64,000 bases of DNA, taken from the NCBI GenBank assembly GCA_905221605.1, contig CAJNDS010002813.1, positions 110,001-174,000 of the forward strand, written 5' to 3'. The stretch comes from Symbiodinium natans (taxonomy: Eukaryota > Sar > Dinophyceae > Suessiales > Symbiodiniaceae). Position numbers and translations under genes: made by a program. Position 1 is the stretch's first letter. Each line of letters opens with the position of its first letter. Shown here piece after piece: positions 36,015 to 46,700 of this stretch. The notes under the pieces are model-generated. The model worked only from the letters and a program-made list of their open reading frames with translations. It was not told the DNA's origin and did not search any database.

Positions 36015-37440
36015 GCGTACGCTACCTCAGATTGCCGATGAGGATGTGATTTTGGCGTCGCGGACATCCTATCCCGTTGCCCTGATGGCCCGAAGCCTAT
36101 CCAAGCGGCGTCTCCACCTGGCGTCTCCACCTGCAAGACGCGCTGAGTACGTTTGTGCCGTGATGATGTGATGGCCTGAGTTTGGCTTCTGCTGCTACGG
36201 CAACGTGATGCTGCGTGGCGGTCCGAGTCAGGGAAAGCATGATAGTACGTCTACGTATGTCCTCGTTACTTCCTGCTCCACGACTAGCCTGGAATTCAGG
36301 AAAAGAAAGCGCTGACAAGCCTGGATCGCGGATTCAAGTGGCCAGGGCCTAGATGGGTGTAGTGAGCTTGCGCATGCTCGCGCGAGGCCATACCCATCCT
36401 GGTTTTTTGGCTGGTTGCTTGGTATGGTTTGTTATACTTATCCGGGTCGGTCCCTTAGCTTCCCTCTGCCTTGAAAGTTGTGCTCTGAATGTGTTGACCG
36501 TATTGAAGTGTGTTTAGGCGCGGTTTTCTCTGATCTCTTGTTTGTGCCAGATGCCCCATTGCTTCAGCCTCAGCGAGCTCTTCTCATCTTCAAGTTGCCT
36601 TTGAAACGCAGTTGCTGTGGGTGTGGTGCAGGCGCGCGCTCACCAACAATAACATTCTGATCTGCTTCAGCCTGTGGTACCTGCTCGTTCAGAACTCAAT
36701 GTGGGTGAGCTCCTTACTGCGCTCCTCTCACAGCTGCGATGCAGAATTCTTGAACCACTCGCCCAGAAATCCCACCGAATCCCGATCCCCAGAACAGCGG
36801 CCGCGGTTTCTTGGAGGTTTATAAGTTCTTGCAACGGAAGCACGCCCAAGCCCAAGCATGCCAGGGGAAGAAGAGCGCTTGTTTTCGCGCGCGCCGGTTT
36901 TAGCGCCCCCCCTCCAAGCAGAGGTCTTCATTTGGCTCACGACCTGGTGGCTGGCAGATGCCACTCGTGCCTCCTTGCTCTTTCTGGAGCGGGCTGTTGC
37001 TCATCAGCCCGTGCCGGGAACTCATACGGGAACCCAAAATGGGAACCCACGACCGTCGGGGTTTGTTGCCAAAACTCAGGGCAACTAGCCTGATCAAACG
37101 AGGTTTGCACGAGGTGTCTGGCAGGCCTCGTGCCTGTTGGAGTTTATGTCGCAGCAGTTGACGTCACGTGCCTCGGAAAGCGTGTTTCGAGGCCTTCGTG
37201 TGGTGTGGTGCTGGCCCCGTTGCTCGCCTAGCCAGCAGCCCAGCACACTGACTTCAGCAGGGCAGGTGCTGTGGCAGTTGAGCCAATGGCCGATGATAGG
37301 CATCAGCGATAGCAAAAATCAAAGGAATTGCTGAGCTTTGTTGCCTTCCCGCTATTCTGCTGGCGTTGGTGTTTTTGCTTTGGGAGTTGCAGCGGGTGAT
37401 GGCGGGGGTTGTCCGTCTTTATCCGTTTGGTTGTTTTCTC
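36015..37440. other. no confident gene
   Basis: Several short + frames of mixed composition (for example 36840-37090 and 37137-37334) show no family motifs, and their splice signals are ambiguous. Confidence 0.35.
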
Positions 37441-38240
37441 GAACACGCCGTGAGCAGCTGCAGGTAGAAAAGTCCATCCGGGGCGAGCCGGTGCCTGCCT
37501 TGGACAAGGCACGTGCCGATTTCGGAGCTTTCGTAGGACCTATGTGCTGCCAGATTGCGCAAGCTAGCTGTGGCAAACTGGTGCAGCTGTGGGAAGGTGC
37601 AGCCGAATAGCATGAACATCTTCAAGTTTCCGCTAATCGCGATGTTTTGGAACATGATCTTCTATATGTGCCAGCCTCAGCCAGCATTCTTTGCGTTCTG
37701 CATGCTTGCGCAAAAGACCAGCAAGCTTCATGCAGTTCACGTCTCCGACTTGTGTTTCGGACAAGGGTCTGCTTAGCCTACTTCACTGACTGCAAATTCC
37801 TCGACGCAAAGCCAAAATTGGACATGGTACAGTGCGCTGCGAAGTATGAGGACCGCGGTGGGGCTCCTGGTGTTATGCTTCCGATTTTCGTTTTGGCCTG
37901 ACAGAGGATTTCTACGGCTTCTGCACCTACATGCCTTGTTTTATGCACCTCTGCCGGGCATACTATGCAGCTTGGCTGGTTCAGTTGCTAGTGTCGTGAG
38001 AGGCGCAGATCCTGACCCCCCAAGCCTGATTTTTTTTTGCTGTTACTTGATGCTTTACTTGTTCCTTTCAGGCAATGTATTCCCAGGGCGGGTTGGCATG
38101 GCTCTCAGATGCACATGCCGCTCTCTCATCGTTTGCCGAAGCACCCTCTGAGCAGCAGCCTGCCTCGCCGAAGGTCATTTTCGGGGACGGTTTCTGCATG
38201 GGTAGCAGCAGCTTAATCAAGAAGATGTCGAGCAGTCAGA
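37440..38240 (+). CDS. unrecognised multi-exon gene
   Basis: Successive coherent frames: REQLQVEKSIRGEPVPALDK and PMCCQIAQASCGKLVQLWEG (37443-37606); a segment with KFLDAKPKLDMVQCAAKYED (about 37790-37850); TEDFYGFCTYMPCFMHLCRA and YYAAWLVQ (37901-37985); and, after an acceptor cctttcag at 38071, AMYSQGGLAWLSDAHAALSS with VIFGDGFCMGSSSLIKKM. The residues and spacing look like a real, mildly hydrophobic, aromatic-rich protein. I cannot name the family. Confidence 0.4.
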
Positions 38241-39144
38241 ACATCGCCAGGCGCCGGAACATGGATCCTTTCTTTCCTTGCCTTCCCTTCCTGAGTCCAC
38301 CTCTTTAGGAAGAGTCCGGGGCAGGTGAAGGAGCGCAAGAGTGCTGGGACGACTTGGCCGTCAGAACAACAGGATGAGCTAGGTCCAGCTAGGTGGTCTC
38401 CTTTGAGACCTAGCGGAGTCGAATTCGAGACGTTTAAAGGTCTCCAGTTCCATCAGTTTCAGAGCTGTCCGAGCTGTGGAAGTGCCGACTTTCCGGCAAT
38501 GCACTGTATGCGTAACGTTTTGCGGCCGACAACGGCCTCCTGAACTCGAATGAACTCTTGCCGGCGCGGTGCTTCAGGGGCTATGACATAACAAGGCTGA
38601 AGTCAAGACCGATTGCTCATGCTTGCGGCGCGCTGGCAGAATCCTGCAAATGTTGTGACAAGTGCCGTGCTTGGAGGAGAAAAAGCGAAGGAGAGCCTTC
38701 TTGCTACACTCATCCGCGCCCTGAACCTGAACCCCCCCCTCCCTCCCCCCCTGAGCCAAGACCGCCTCCGGAATCCCAACGTGGAAGCTGTGAACTCGAT
38801 GTAGGCACCTCGCGAAGTTTCTCGCGCCCCCCCGCAACCCGAAGGGTAGAAACCCGAAAGCTTGAGAGCCCTGCTTCCAGCTTTCCGCCGCGAAGTCGCT
38901 TCCGGAGTTTCTGGAGTCGCTTGGCACTGCTCAGAAAAGGGAGGGAGGAGGTTGTCAGGAGATGCAGAAGAAAGGGTTTTTTAGGGTTTAGGGCACGCAA
39001 AAAGGGTTGAGGGCCTAAAGGGCACAGTTCGTTGACAAGTACGGTTTATCCCTTTCGAGGACACGGATGACCCGAGAGGCTGATTGTTCTTTTTTCGTGT
39101 TTTTTCTGGTTTGTTTTTTCGTGTTTTTTATGGTTTCAGGTGAA

Positions 39145-39317
39145 CCCTAAACCCTAAACCCTAAACCCCAAGCCCTAACCCCTAAACCCTAAACCCTAAA
39201 CACCCTAAACACCCTAAACACCCTAAACACCCTAAACACCCTAAAAACCCTAAAAACCCTAAAAACCCTAAAAACCCTAAAAACCCTAAAAACCCTAAAA
39301 ACCCTAAACCCTAAACC
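39145..39317 (-). repeat. CCCTAAA array with CCCTAAACA and CCCTAAAAA variants
   Basis: Perfect heptamers grade into five CCCTAAACA nonamers and then about seven CCCTAAAAA-type units before returning to heptamers. Local variant blocks show that units spread by short-range tandem duplication. Confidence 0.95.
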
Positions 39318-40506
39318 CAAGACCATGAAAATACGGAAAAAAAACCTGGACCCGAGAAGAGGCGGATCCTAGAGTGACAGACGCGCTTGGGGAGCATCCG
39401 GGCACTTCTCACCTCCAAGGGTCTCTACAACTTCTGGGTTCGGGGCGTTCCTGTGTGCGGAATGATCTGCACTTGAGGCCTGGAGGACTTCCTTACAGGG
39501 GAGCCCTTACGGATGCCCACCTGACGCAACCTCACAGGTCACATGCGAACCCCACAAAGAATTCTCCCTTCTTTTGGGGTCAGCTTGCAGCTTGTGGAGA
39601 TTTGCCGCGTCTAGGGTCGGTAATGTCCTGCTCTAGTCACTACCTGCCTAGGACTTTGTCTCGTGGGCTTGGTCTTTCAAACCTCGTAAAATTCCGTATC
39701 CTACATCATCGAAGCAAGTGTGTCATCTCAGAATTGCAACGGGGTGAGTGGGAGTCGATGCGCTCTCTCTGTGCGAGCGTGGGTCCTCAAAGACTTCTGG
39801 AAAACAAAGCTGTTTTTCAGAGGGTTGCCTGGAAGCAAGAGGGTTTTGGCTTGGGAGATGGGAGTGTCTGCGGGGTCGTGAAATCGAGGCGGCGGTACGG
39901 CTTCAAGTCCTTCTTGCAGGCGACTCTGCTTTGTTGGAACTCCAGGGAGTGAGTCACTCATGAACCTCTCCTTCGAGTGGCCTTGCACTTCTCACTTCTG
40001 CCCACAAAAACAGCATAAAGCGAACACGAAAGCAACACAACACGCGCTTTAAAGCTCCTCCGAGAGTTCCGAAAGTTCCGGGAGGAGCTCCGCAGCGCCT
40101 CGGTGCGAAGCACGAAGCCCCTGCTGAGCGCGGCGACGGCAAGGGACCCGGGGGGCTGTGGCTTACAAGGGGTTAAGGGGGAACGTGGGCCGGTGGGGCC
40201 AGCGTCCGCTAGTCCTGCCTTATATGAAACGTCACAAGGGCTGCCCACTGCCAAGAAGCCTCCCCACGTATCAAGGGTCAGGAGACATTCCCCCCAGGCG
40301 GCATCTTCGGCCCAGTTATACTTAGTAGTAGAGTAGGTAACCTTTAACCTTTTTGGGTTCATACATTCCCCTTATAATCCCAAAGGTTAACCTTTAAAAC
40401 CCCCAGGTACTGGACAACTAAGTATATGTTCACCCAGGTCCGGCTGCAGATGTGGGGAATGAACACCGGGAGTGCGGTGACCCAGGCTGGGGAGAGCTTT
40501 CGCACA

Positions 40507-40563
40507 GGTTTAGGGTTTAGGGTTTAGGGTTTAGGGTTTAGGGTTTAGGGTTTAGGGTTTAAG
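40507..40563 (+). repeat. TTTAGGG array upstream of the retrotransposon
   Basis: About eight heptamers end 67 bp before the left LTR of the copia element. Confidence 0.95.
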
Positions 40564-40624
40564 GTTGTGCTTTCGCGCACACGGTTTTGGGCGGCTTCTG
40601 CTTTCAGAACCCTATAAGAAAGAA

Positions 40625-40629
40625 TTCAG
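40625..40629. repeat. target-site duplication, left copy
   Basis: ttcag directly before the left LTR, matching ttcag directly after the right LTR at 55508-55512. Five bases is the usual copia integrase stagger. Confidence 0.95.
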
Positions 40630-40736
40630 TGTTGTTACAGAAAGACATTTCATTACTTACCGTTGTTCGCTCATGGCTCAAGAAAAAGGCGTGTGCACGT
40701 TTCCCTAAATATTGGGGCTGTCTGCTGGTAACAATA
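40630..40736 (+). repeat. left LTR, 107 bp
   Basis: Identical over all 107 bases to 55401-55507. It starts tgttgttacag and ends ctggtaacaata, so the termini form an imperfect inverted repeat (TGTTGTTAC / GTAACAATA). It begins TG but ends TA instead of the usual CA. It is extremely short for an LTR and must hold promoter and polyadenylation signals; I see no obvious TATA box, though TAAATATT lies near 40708. Confidence 0.97.
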
Positions 40737-40749
40737 GGTTATCAGCCGT
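40737..40749 (+). promoter_or_regulatory. candidate primer-binding site
   Basis: GGTTATCAGCCG starts immediately after the LTR. It does not have the TGG start expected for priming from a tRNA 3' end. It resembles the internal sites of fly copia and yeast Ty5, which pair with a cleaved tRNA anticodon stem-loop: the complement contains CTGATAA, an anticodon-loop-like heptamer. Which tRNA is used is inference. Confidence 0.5.
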
Positions 40750-40777
40750 AGTACCACGCTAGTTTGACCACTCTGTG

Positions 40778-43700
40778 ATGACGGACCAAGCTCCGCTAGG
40801 TCCTGCAGGCATACCAGTCCCGGACGACGGAGCGAGCAACCTGAGCATGTCCTTTGATGGTAATGCTCCAGGTGAGGACGCCGCTCCCCGGGAGGGTGAG
40901 CTCCCGTTGACCACAACCGCACTAAGGCTACATGACCATAGGCTCTTTCAGAAGGGTGCAGTTTCCGAGGCCGGTGTCACCACCGGTGCCTCGAGCCGTC
41001 AGACTGCGTCCGCGCCTTGGCAGGTTGTGTCCCCTAGTGCTAGACAACCACCGGCCAGCCTTCCGATAGCAGCCGGAGGAAGCTCATCCCAAGATATTAG
41101 TCCGTCAGCCCAGAGTCTTTTCCCACCGACCTCCTCGACTATGAACAGTTTGACAATCGGCGATCAGCGAATCCTGCAGAATCAAGCAAACATTAGCAAT
41201 GTGTTTGTTCAGAACGACAGGTCGCCGTTACTCGAGCAAATAGCTGAACATCGCCACAATCAGATCATTGGTCAGATCGCAAACAATTTTCAGGAGCAAC
41301 TCCAAGCAATGGGTATGAATGTCATGTCGGGAGTGTCACAACTCAGAGTTGAACTTGCTCAGGCCGAAACCAGATTAGGTAGTGAGGAGACACAGGCCAG
41401 ACAGAGATTGGCAACAGGTCAGTCGCAGCTTGACTCGCAGGCCAATGAGATCAACGTGGCACGAGGTGAAGCTCAAGCTTTGGCCCAAAGACTAAGCGCT
41501 GCTGAGAGCCACGCTGACGCTACCTACGCTAGGTTGCGTGATCAACTTCACCAAGCGGAAGCTAAGGCCGTCAGCAACGCGGATCTCCTCAATGCTGAAA
41601 TGGACAGTGCCCGTGTCGCCGCTGCTCAGGCAACACATGCAGTTCAGGCGACATCTGAGGTTGAGATTTCACGCTTGACTGCTGAAGTTAGGGATTTCAG
41701 GGTGATGATGAGTCACGAGTCAGAGAAGAGAAAGATGGCTGAAAAGGAGAATGCTGAACTGAAATCGCAGCTAAACCAGGCCATCGCGGCTCTGCAGGCT
41801 CATGCAAGCGCAACGGGGTCCGCCCCATCTGCGCCACCGGGTCTGATCCCTACCTATCCCATCAATACTCCGCCTCAGGACGCCAAAGGGTCAAGGCCCC
41901 GACGCCACCCTGACGGGGGAGGCCCTGATGGAGATGATGACGGCAGCGATGATGATGACTCGAGCAGCAGTCATAAGAAGAAAAAGAGCAAGAAGAAAGA
42001 CAAGAAAAACAAGAAGAGGGACTCCAGTTCCTCTTCTGATCTCTCGCCCAAGCAGCTCAAGGCAATCATCAAGCAACTTGCCAAAGGAAAGACTAACGAG
42101 AAGGAGGAAGTTGATGAGGATGTAAACAAGACCAAATCCAAGGAGGCCGAGAAGATCCTGTTCCCCAAGTTCCCGACACCTGAACAGTACAGGAACTGGC
42201 GAATTAGGGTTCGTGAAGCTGTAGTTGCAGCGTCCAATAAGCCGGATGAAGCTTTTGAATGGCTTTCGAAGGTATGGGACAAGGACTCTAAGGAAGAAGA
42301 GTTAAGGGACACAGGTGGCTTCTCTACTCTCGATGCCAAGGTCTTGTCGGCAGTGACAAATGTCCTTGAAGGTGACTTCGCGCGCCAAATGGACACCCTC
42401 AAGGAGAGGGAGGCTCACGCCGGGAGGCTAGTGAGGGGTAGACAAATCCTGTTTCTCCTTCATCAGCACTTTGCTACAAACATCCTACACAATTCCGTGT
42501 ATGACATGGAAGACCTCCTTTCAGTGACATTGGTAAACGAAAACCTTGTGATGTTCGTTAGGAACTGGGATACGGTGCTTTCAGGCATTCAGACCACCCC
42601 TGAAGACAAGGTTCTCGAACCGCTCTTTCATAGGCAGGTAAAGAAATGCAAAGCACTTCAGCACGATATTGCCATCTATGAAAGGGCTGCCGAAGGCTCC
42701 AGTGAAAGATCGTTTAAATTTCTCTACGACGCCGCCAATAGCCACTTGAATCGAAAAAGGCTCGAGAGGAACCGGGAGCGGATTGCCAAGCAAACTGGAG
42801 CTCCTGCTGTTCCTACTGCGCCTGCACCCAAGAAAGTACCCAAAGGGTTTTGCATCTCTTTTGTCAAGAACGGCAGTTGCAAGAATGGTGGCAGTTGTAA
42901 ATACAAGCACCAGACGCCCAGCGGACGTGGCAGATCGCAGTCACCCGGCGGAGGCCGAGGGAGAAGTCCTTCAAGACCCAACTCCCCGTCAGGAAAGCCT
43001 CGAGTGTGCAAGTTCTACAAACAAGGTCGTTGCGACCGTGGAGAGAATTGCAAATTCATGCACACCGGAAAGCCAGGTGCCGCTGCTACACCCGACGGAA
43101 GTCAGAAGGGATCTGCGCGCCCTGACAAGGGCAAGGACAAGAAGAAGAAGAAGGAACGCAAGGGCTCCAGGGCTAGCTCCAAGGGTTCTAAGGGAAGCAA
43201 GGGTTCGAAAGGATCACATGGCTCCGGGAACTCGAAGGGCTCAGCTCGAAGGAGGAGTGGCGGACCTTCTCTCCCTTCAGCAGTTTGCCTTCTAGGAGCA
43301 ATGATGGCCGGCACGGCTTCCCAAGCCGACGCTTTTACTCTCCGGAAGGATGAGTCGTACTGGCCCCCTCAGTGTTCCACTGACATGCGTTTGGCGCTAC
43401 CAGCAGTGTCTTTTGACAACAGCCCAATGTACATCAACTTCCCACTCAGAGATGGAGAGCTTAAGTTCCCTGTTGAGAATCCTCAGCGCAGGTATGACAA
43501 GAAGTGGTCTGTTGACTACATTCCCAAGCCAGACAATCAATCCACCAGAGATGCACTTATGGCCGCTCGCATGTTGAGAGCTACGGTCAAAGACAGTCTG
43601 GAGGACAAACCAAGCCGTTGCAATTACTGTTGCGATACGGAGTTTGGTTGCAACTATTGCATTCCAAAAGGGTTGAGAGTGTCTTGTCCCGCTAAGGTTC

Positions 43701-46700
43701 AACTATCATCAGAATCGCCACCCATCGAATGGATTGGTGACACAGGGAGTGCTCAGGATCTCATCTCAGAGCGGGAGCTTGTGAATCTGCATCCGTACGA
43801 ATCGGACTGCCCAATCAACATTTGCACTGCGAATGGACCGAGTTACGCAGGCACGCAATGTGATGTAGGGATACCATCCCTCAACAGCATAGCCAAGCCT
43901 TATGTTCTCCCCGACACTCCCAATGTTCTTTCAGTAGGACAGAGATGCATGGATCTGGGTTACGACTTCATTTGGAAAGGATTTCAGAGACCCTATTTCA
44001 GGAGTCCGGGAGGTGACAAGGTTTTCCTTGATGTGAAGGATAACGTTCCGTACTTGAAGTCTTGGAAGGAGGGTATCGCTTGTCCTGCCCATTCAAGACA
44101 CGAGTCTACTCGGATCGATACGGATGATGCTGTTGAGACCATCACCAACCCTGAACAGATTGCCGCGCAACTTATCCAGGAGCAGGATTTCTCCCATCAG
44201 GCATGCTTGCGATTGCTGAAGGACTCAAACTTTAAGCAATCTAGGTTCAACAGGAAAGCCATCAAACCGAAGGACAGTAAGGACTCGAAGTACATGATTT
44301 TCGGGGCTTTTTCACATGGGGGGATGCAAGGGATAACCAATCGCACTCATTCCTACCCCAAGGTGATTAAGTACCTTCTGTCCTATCTTAAACATCATGG
44401 AGCGGATGGCCCAATAACATCGATTGCTGTCAATCAGAACTCAGGCGTTAAAATGCACAAGGATGTCAACAATCACCGTGAACACCTCAACTACACCATT
44501 GCAGTCGGCGATTTCACCGGAGGCGAATTGTGGATTCACGATGACACCATCCGGAAGGATGAGCCAGGTTGCATCAACAAGATCGCCCCCACTGGTGCCA
44601 AACTGGGAGGTCGTTTGCACAGGTCGAAGTCGAAGATCATTTCCTTCGATCCAAAGACTTTCCATTGCGTCACTCCCTGGAAGGGCGAGCGTTGGAGCAT
44701 CACGGGATACGTCAATCGCGCTGTGCACAGGCTGGATTCGCATCAGCTAGAGAAGCTTAAGTCACTGGGGTTCTTGCTGCCGAAACAGAAGAACTTCCCT
44801 CCAGCAGTGCCTGCGGAAATCGATGAGGAGATGACTCTTTACGAGTTAGCTACTATGGATCCTCCAGCTCCGGCCCCAGAACCGAAAAGCAAGCCTAAAG
44901 TGAAGTTGAAAAAAAAGCCTGAGGAACCCTCAGACAAGAAGAAGATTGCCAAAGAAGCCTCCAAAGCCGAACCACCTTCGGATGAACCAGATTGGTCAAA
45001 AGTCGAGGGGTTATTGAAGGAAGCTGTTGCCCCCATCCCTTCATCTCCGGATGAAGAGTTCCTTGATAAAACGGAACTGATCAGGTCGCCGAAACCCGAT
45101 TCAGGTGAGCCGAGCGTCCTCCCTCCTCCTCCGGAAGGAGAGAGGCATGCTCCAGATGGGGATCCTGGTGAGGGTAGTGGTGGGGAAGGCAAGAGGTCGA
45201 GGCGCATTGAGAATTTGAAGAAAGAAGCCAAGTCAGCGGCGCATCTCATGACGCACCTTCCCAAAAATCCATTCTGTGATGTTTGCCAAAGAGCTAAGAT
45301 GTACAAGCCGCCTTCGTACCAAACGGATGGCTGGCACAGCGTCGAAGATAAGGCGTTTGGAGACCATATCACTGCGGATCACATCATTGTGTACCGTGAT
45401 AGGGATACGGTTATAGAAGAATCCAGATTGGCCCTCGTACTGAAGGATGTTGCGACTTCTTTTACGTATGCCTACCCTTCAGCACTGAGGTCAGAGGATG
45501 AGTGCATTGCAGCATTGCAACATTTCGTTTCCTCCTCTGACGAGGTAGGGGTATTCTACAGCGATCAAGCTAAAGAACTCATCTCTGCCGCCAAGTTCTT
45601 AGGTTGGAGACATGAACAATCCAAAGCGTATATTCATCAATCCAACGCGATCGCAGAACGCGCAGTGCGCGCCACCACCGAGGGTACTAGAAGCAATTTG
45701 CTTCAGGCCGGGCTCTCGCATGTGTACTGGCCACAGGCTCTCGAGCATGCGTGTACCGCTGTGAATATAAGTAACCCCCATGGGGCGAAGTTTACACCGT
45801 GGTTCAAGCGTTTCGGGAGCCAGTTCCCGGGAAAGGTCATTCCCTTTGGTTGCAGAATCGACTATTGGGTTGGACCCAAGAAAAAGCGCAAGAATCGTGA
45901 AAGGTTCGAGCCAACTGCTGAACCAGGTGTTTTCGTGGGATATCATTTTCAGCCGGGCATGAAATGGAAGCACGAGGTATTGGTTCTTTCACTGAAAGAG
46001 TTAAATCGACAGGACTTCCATGAATGCATCAAGCCCATAAGAGCATACCAGTTCAAGGTGCCTGAAGGTGATTTCACTTTTCCCATGAAACAGAGGTACG
46101 AACGTGTGCAACAAGGTCTCGCTGCCGATGCCCTCGAGCGACCAGCGACGGAGTCACTCCACAATCAGGACGCTGAGCCCTCAGCTGAACAGGCCGCTGA
46201 AGCTTCTGACGCCGACCGGAAGGTTGAGCCCCCTAAAGTTCTTCACCCCAAAACCGGCAAGGAGATTCCTCTGCCGGAAGGTGGGAGGTACTATGATTCG
46301 GGGGGTACACTAGGTCGTCGCTACGGGGGGACTAGAGGTTCTAGAAAGCCGGACAGCATTCCGAGCGATCTATGGGTCCGTCTCTCTAAAGCACAAAAGG
46401 AGAAGGCCATTGATGATGAGGCTCGAGAGCAAGCTTTGAGAGATCTCGAGGCCCGAGAAACTCCCTCGTCAAGTAGCAGCGCCAGGCCATCTGCAGTAGC
46501 TAATCCGGTTAAAGATGAATGGACAATTCGGGGGGATAAGCTCATCCGCTTTCACTACTCTCCGAGACGTGAACTGTTCTCCCCTCATCTCACTGATTGT
46601 CCTGTTCCTATCTCCGCTCTTGGTAAAGAGAGATTGACCAAAATCATGCCAATTGGAGGTAAGGACATCATAGCCGATTGTGATGAATGGCGTCATGTAC

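Larger units (their letters stand above)
38241..40629. other. no confident gene; telomere-type arrays
   Basis: A + frame near 38613-38700 (PANVVTSAVLGGEKAKESLL) could be an exon. The rest holds TTTAGGG at 38978-38994, a CCCTAAA block at 39145-39317 and TTTAGGG at 40507-40563, and is otherwise featureless up to the retrotransposon. Confidence 0.4.

Noticed and set aside
40775-40777. GTG as start codon of the polyprotein
   Set aside because: The ATG at 40778 follows immediately in frame; eukaryotic translation would use it, so the protein is counted from there.
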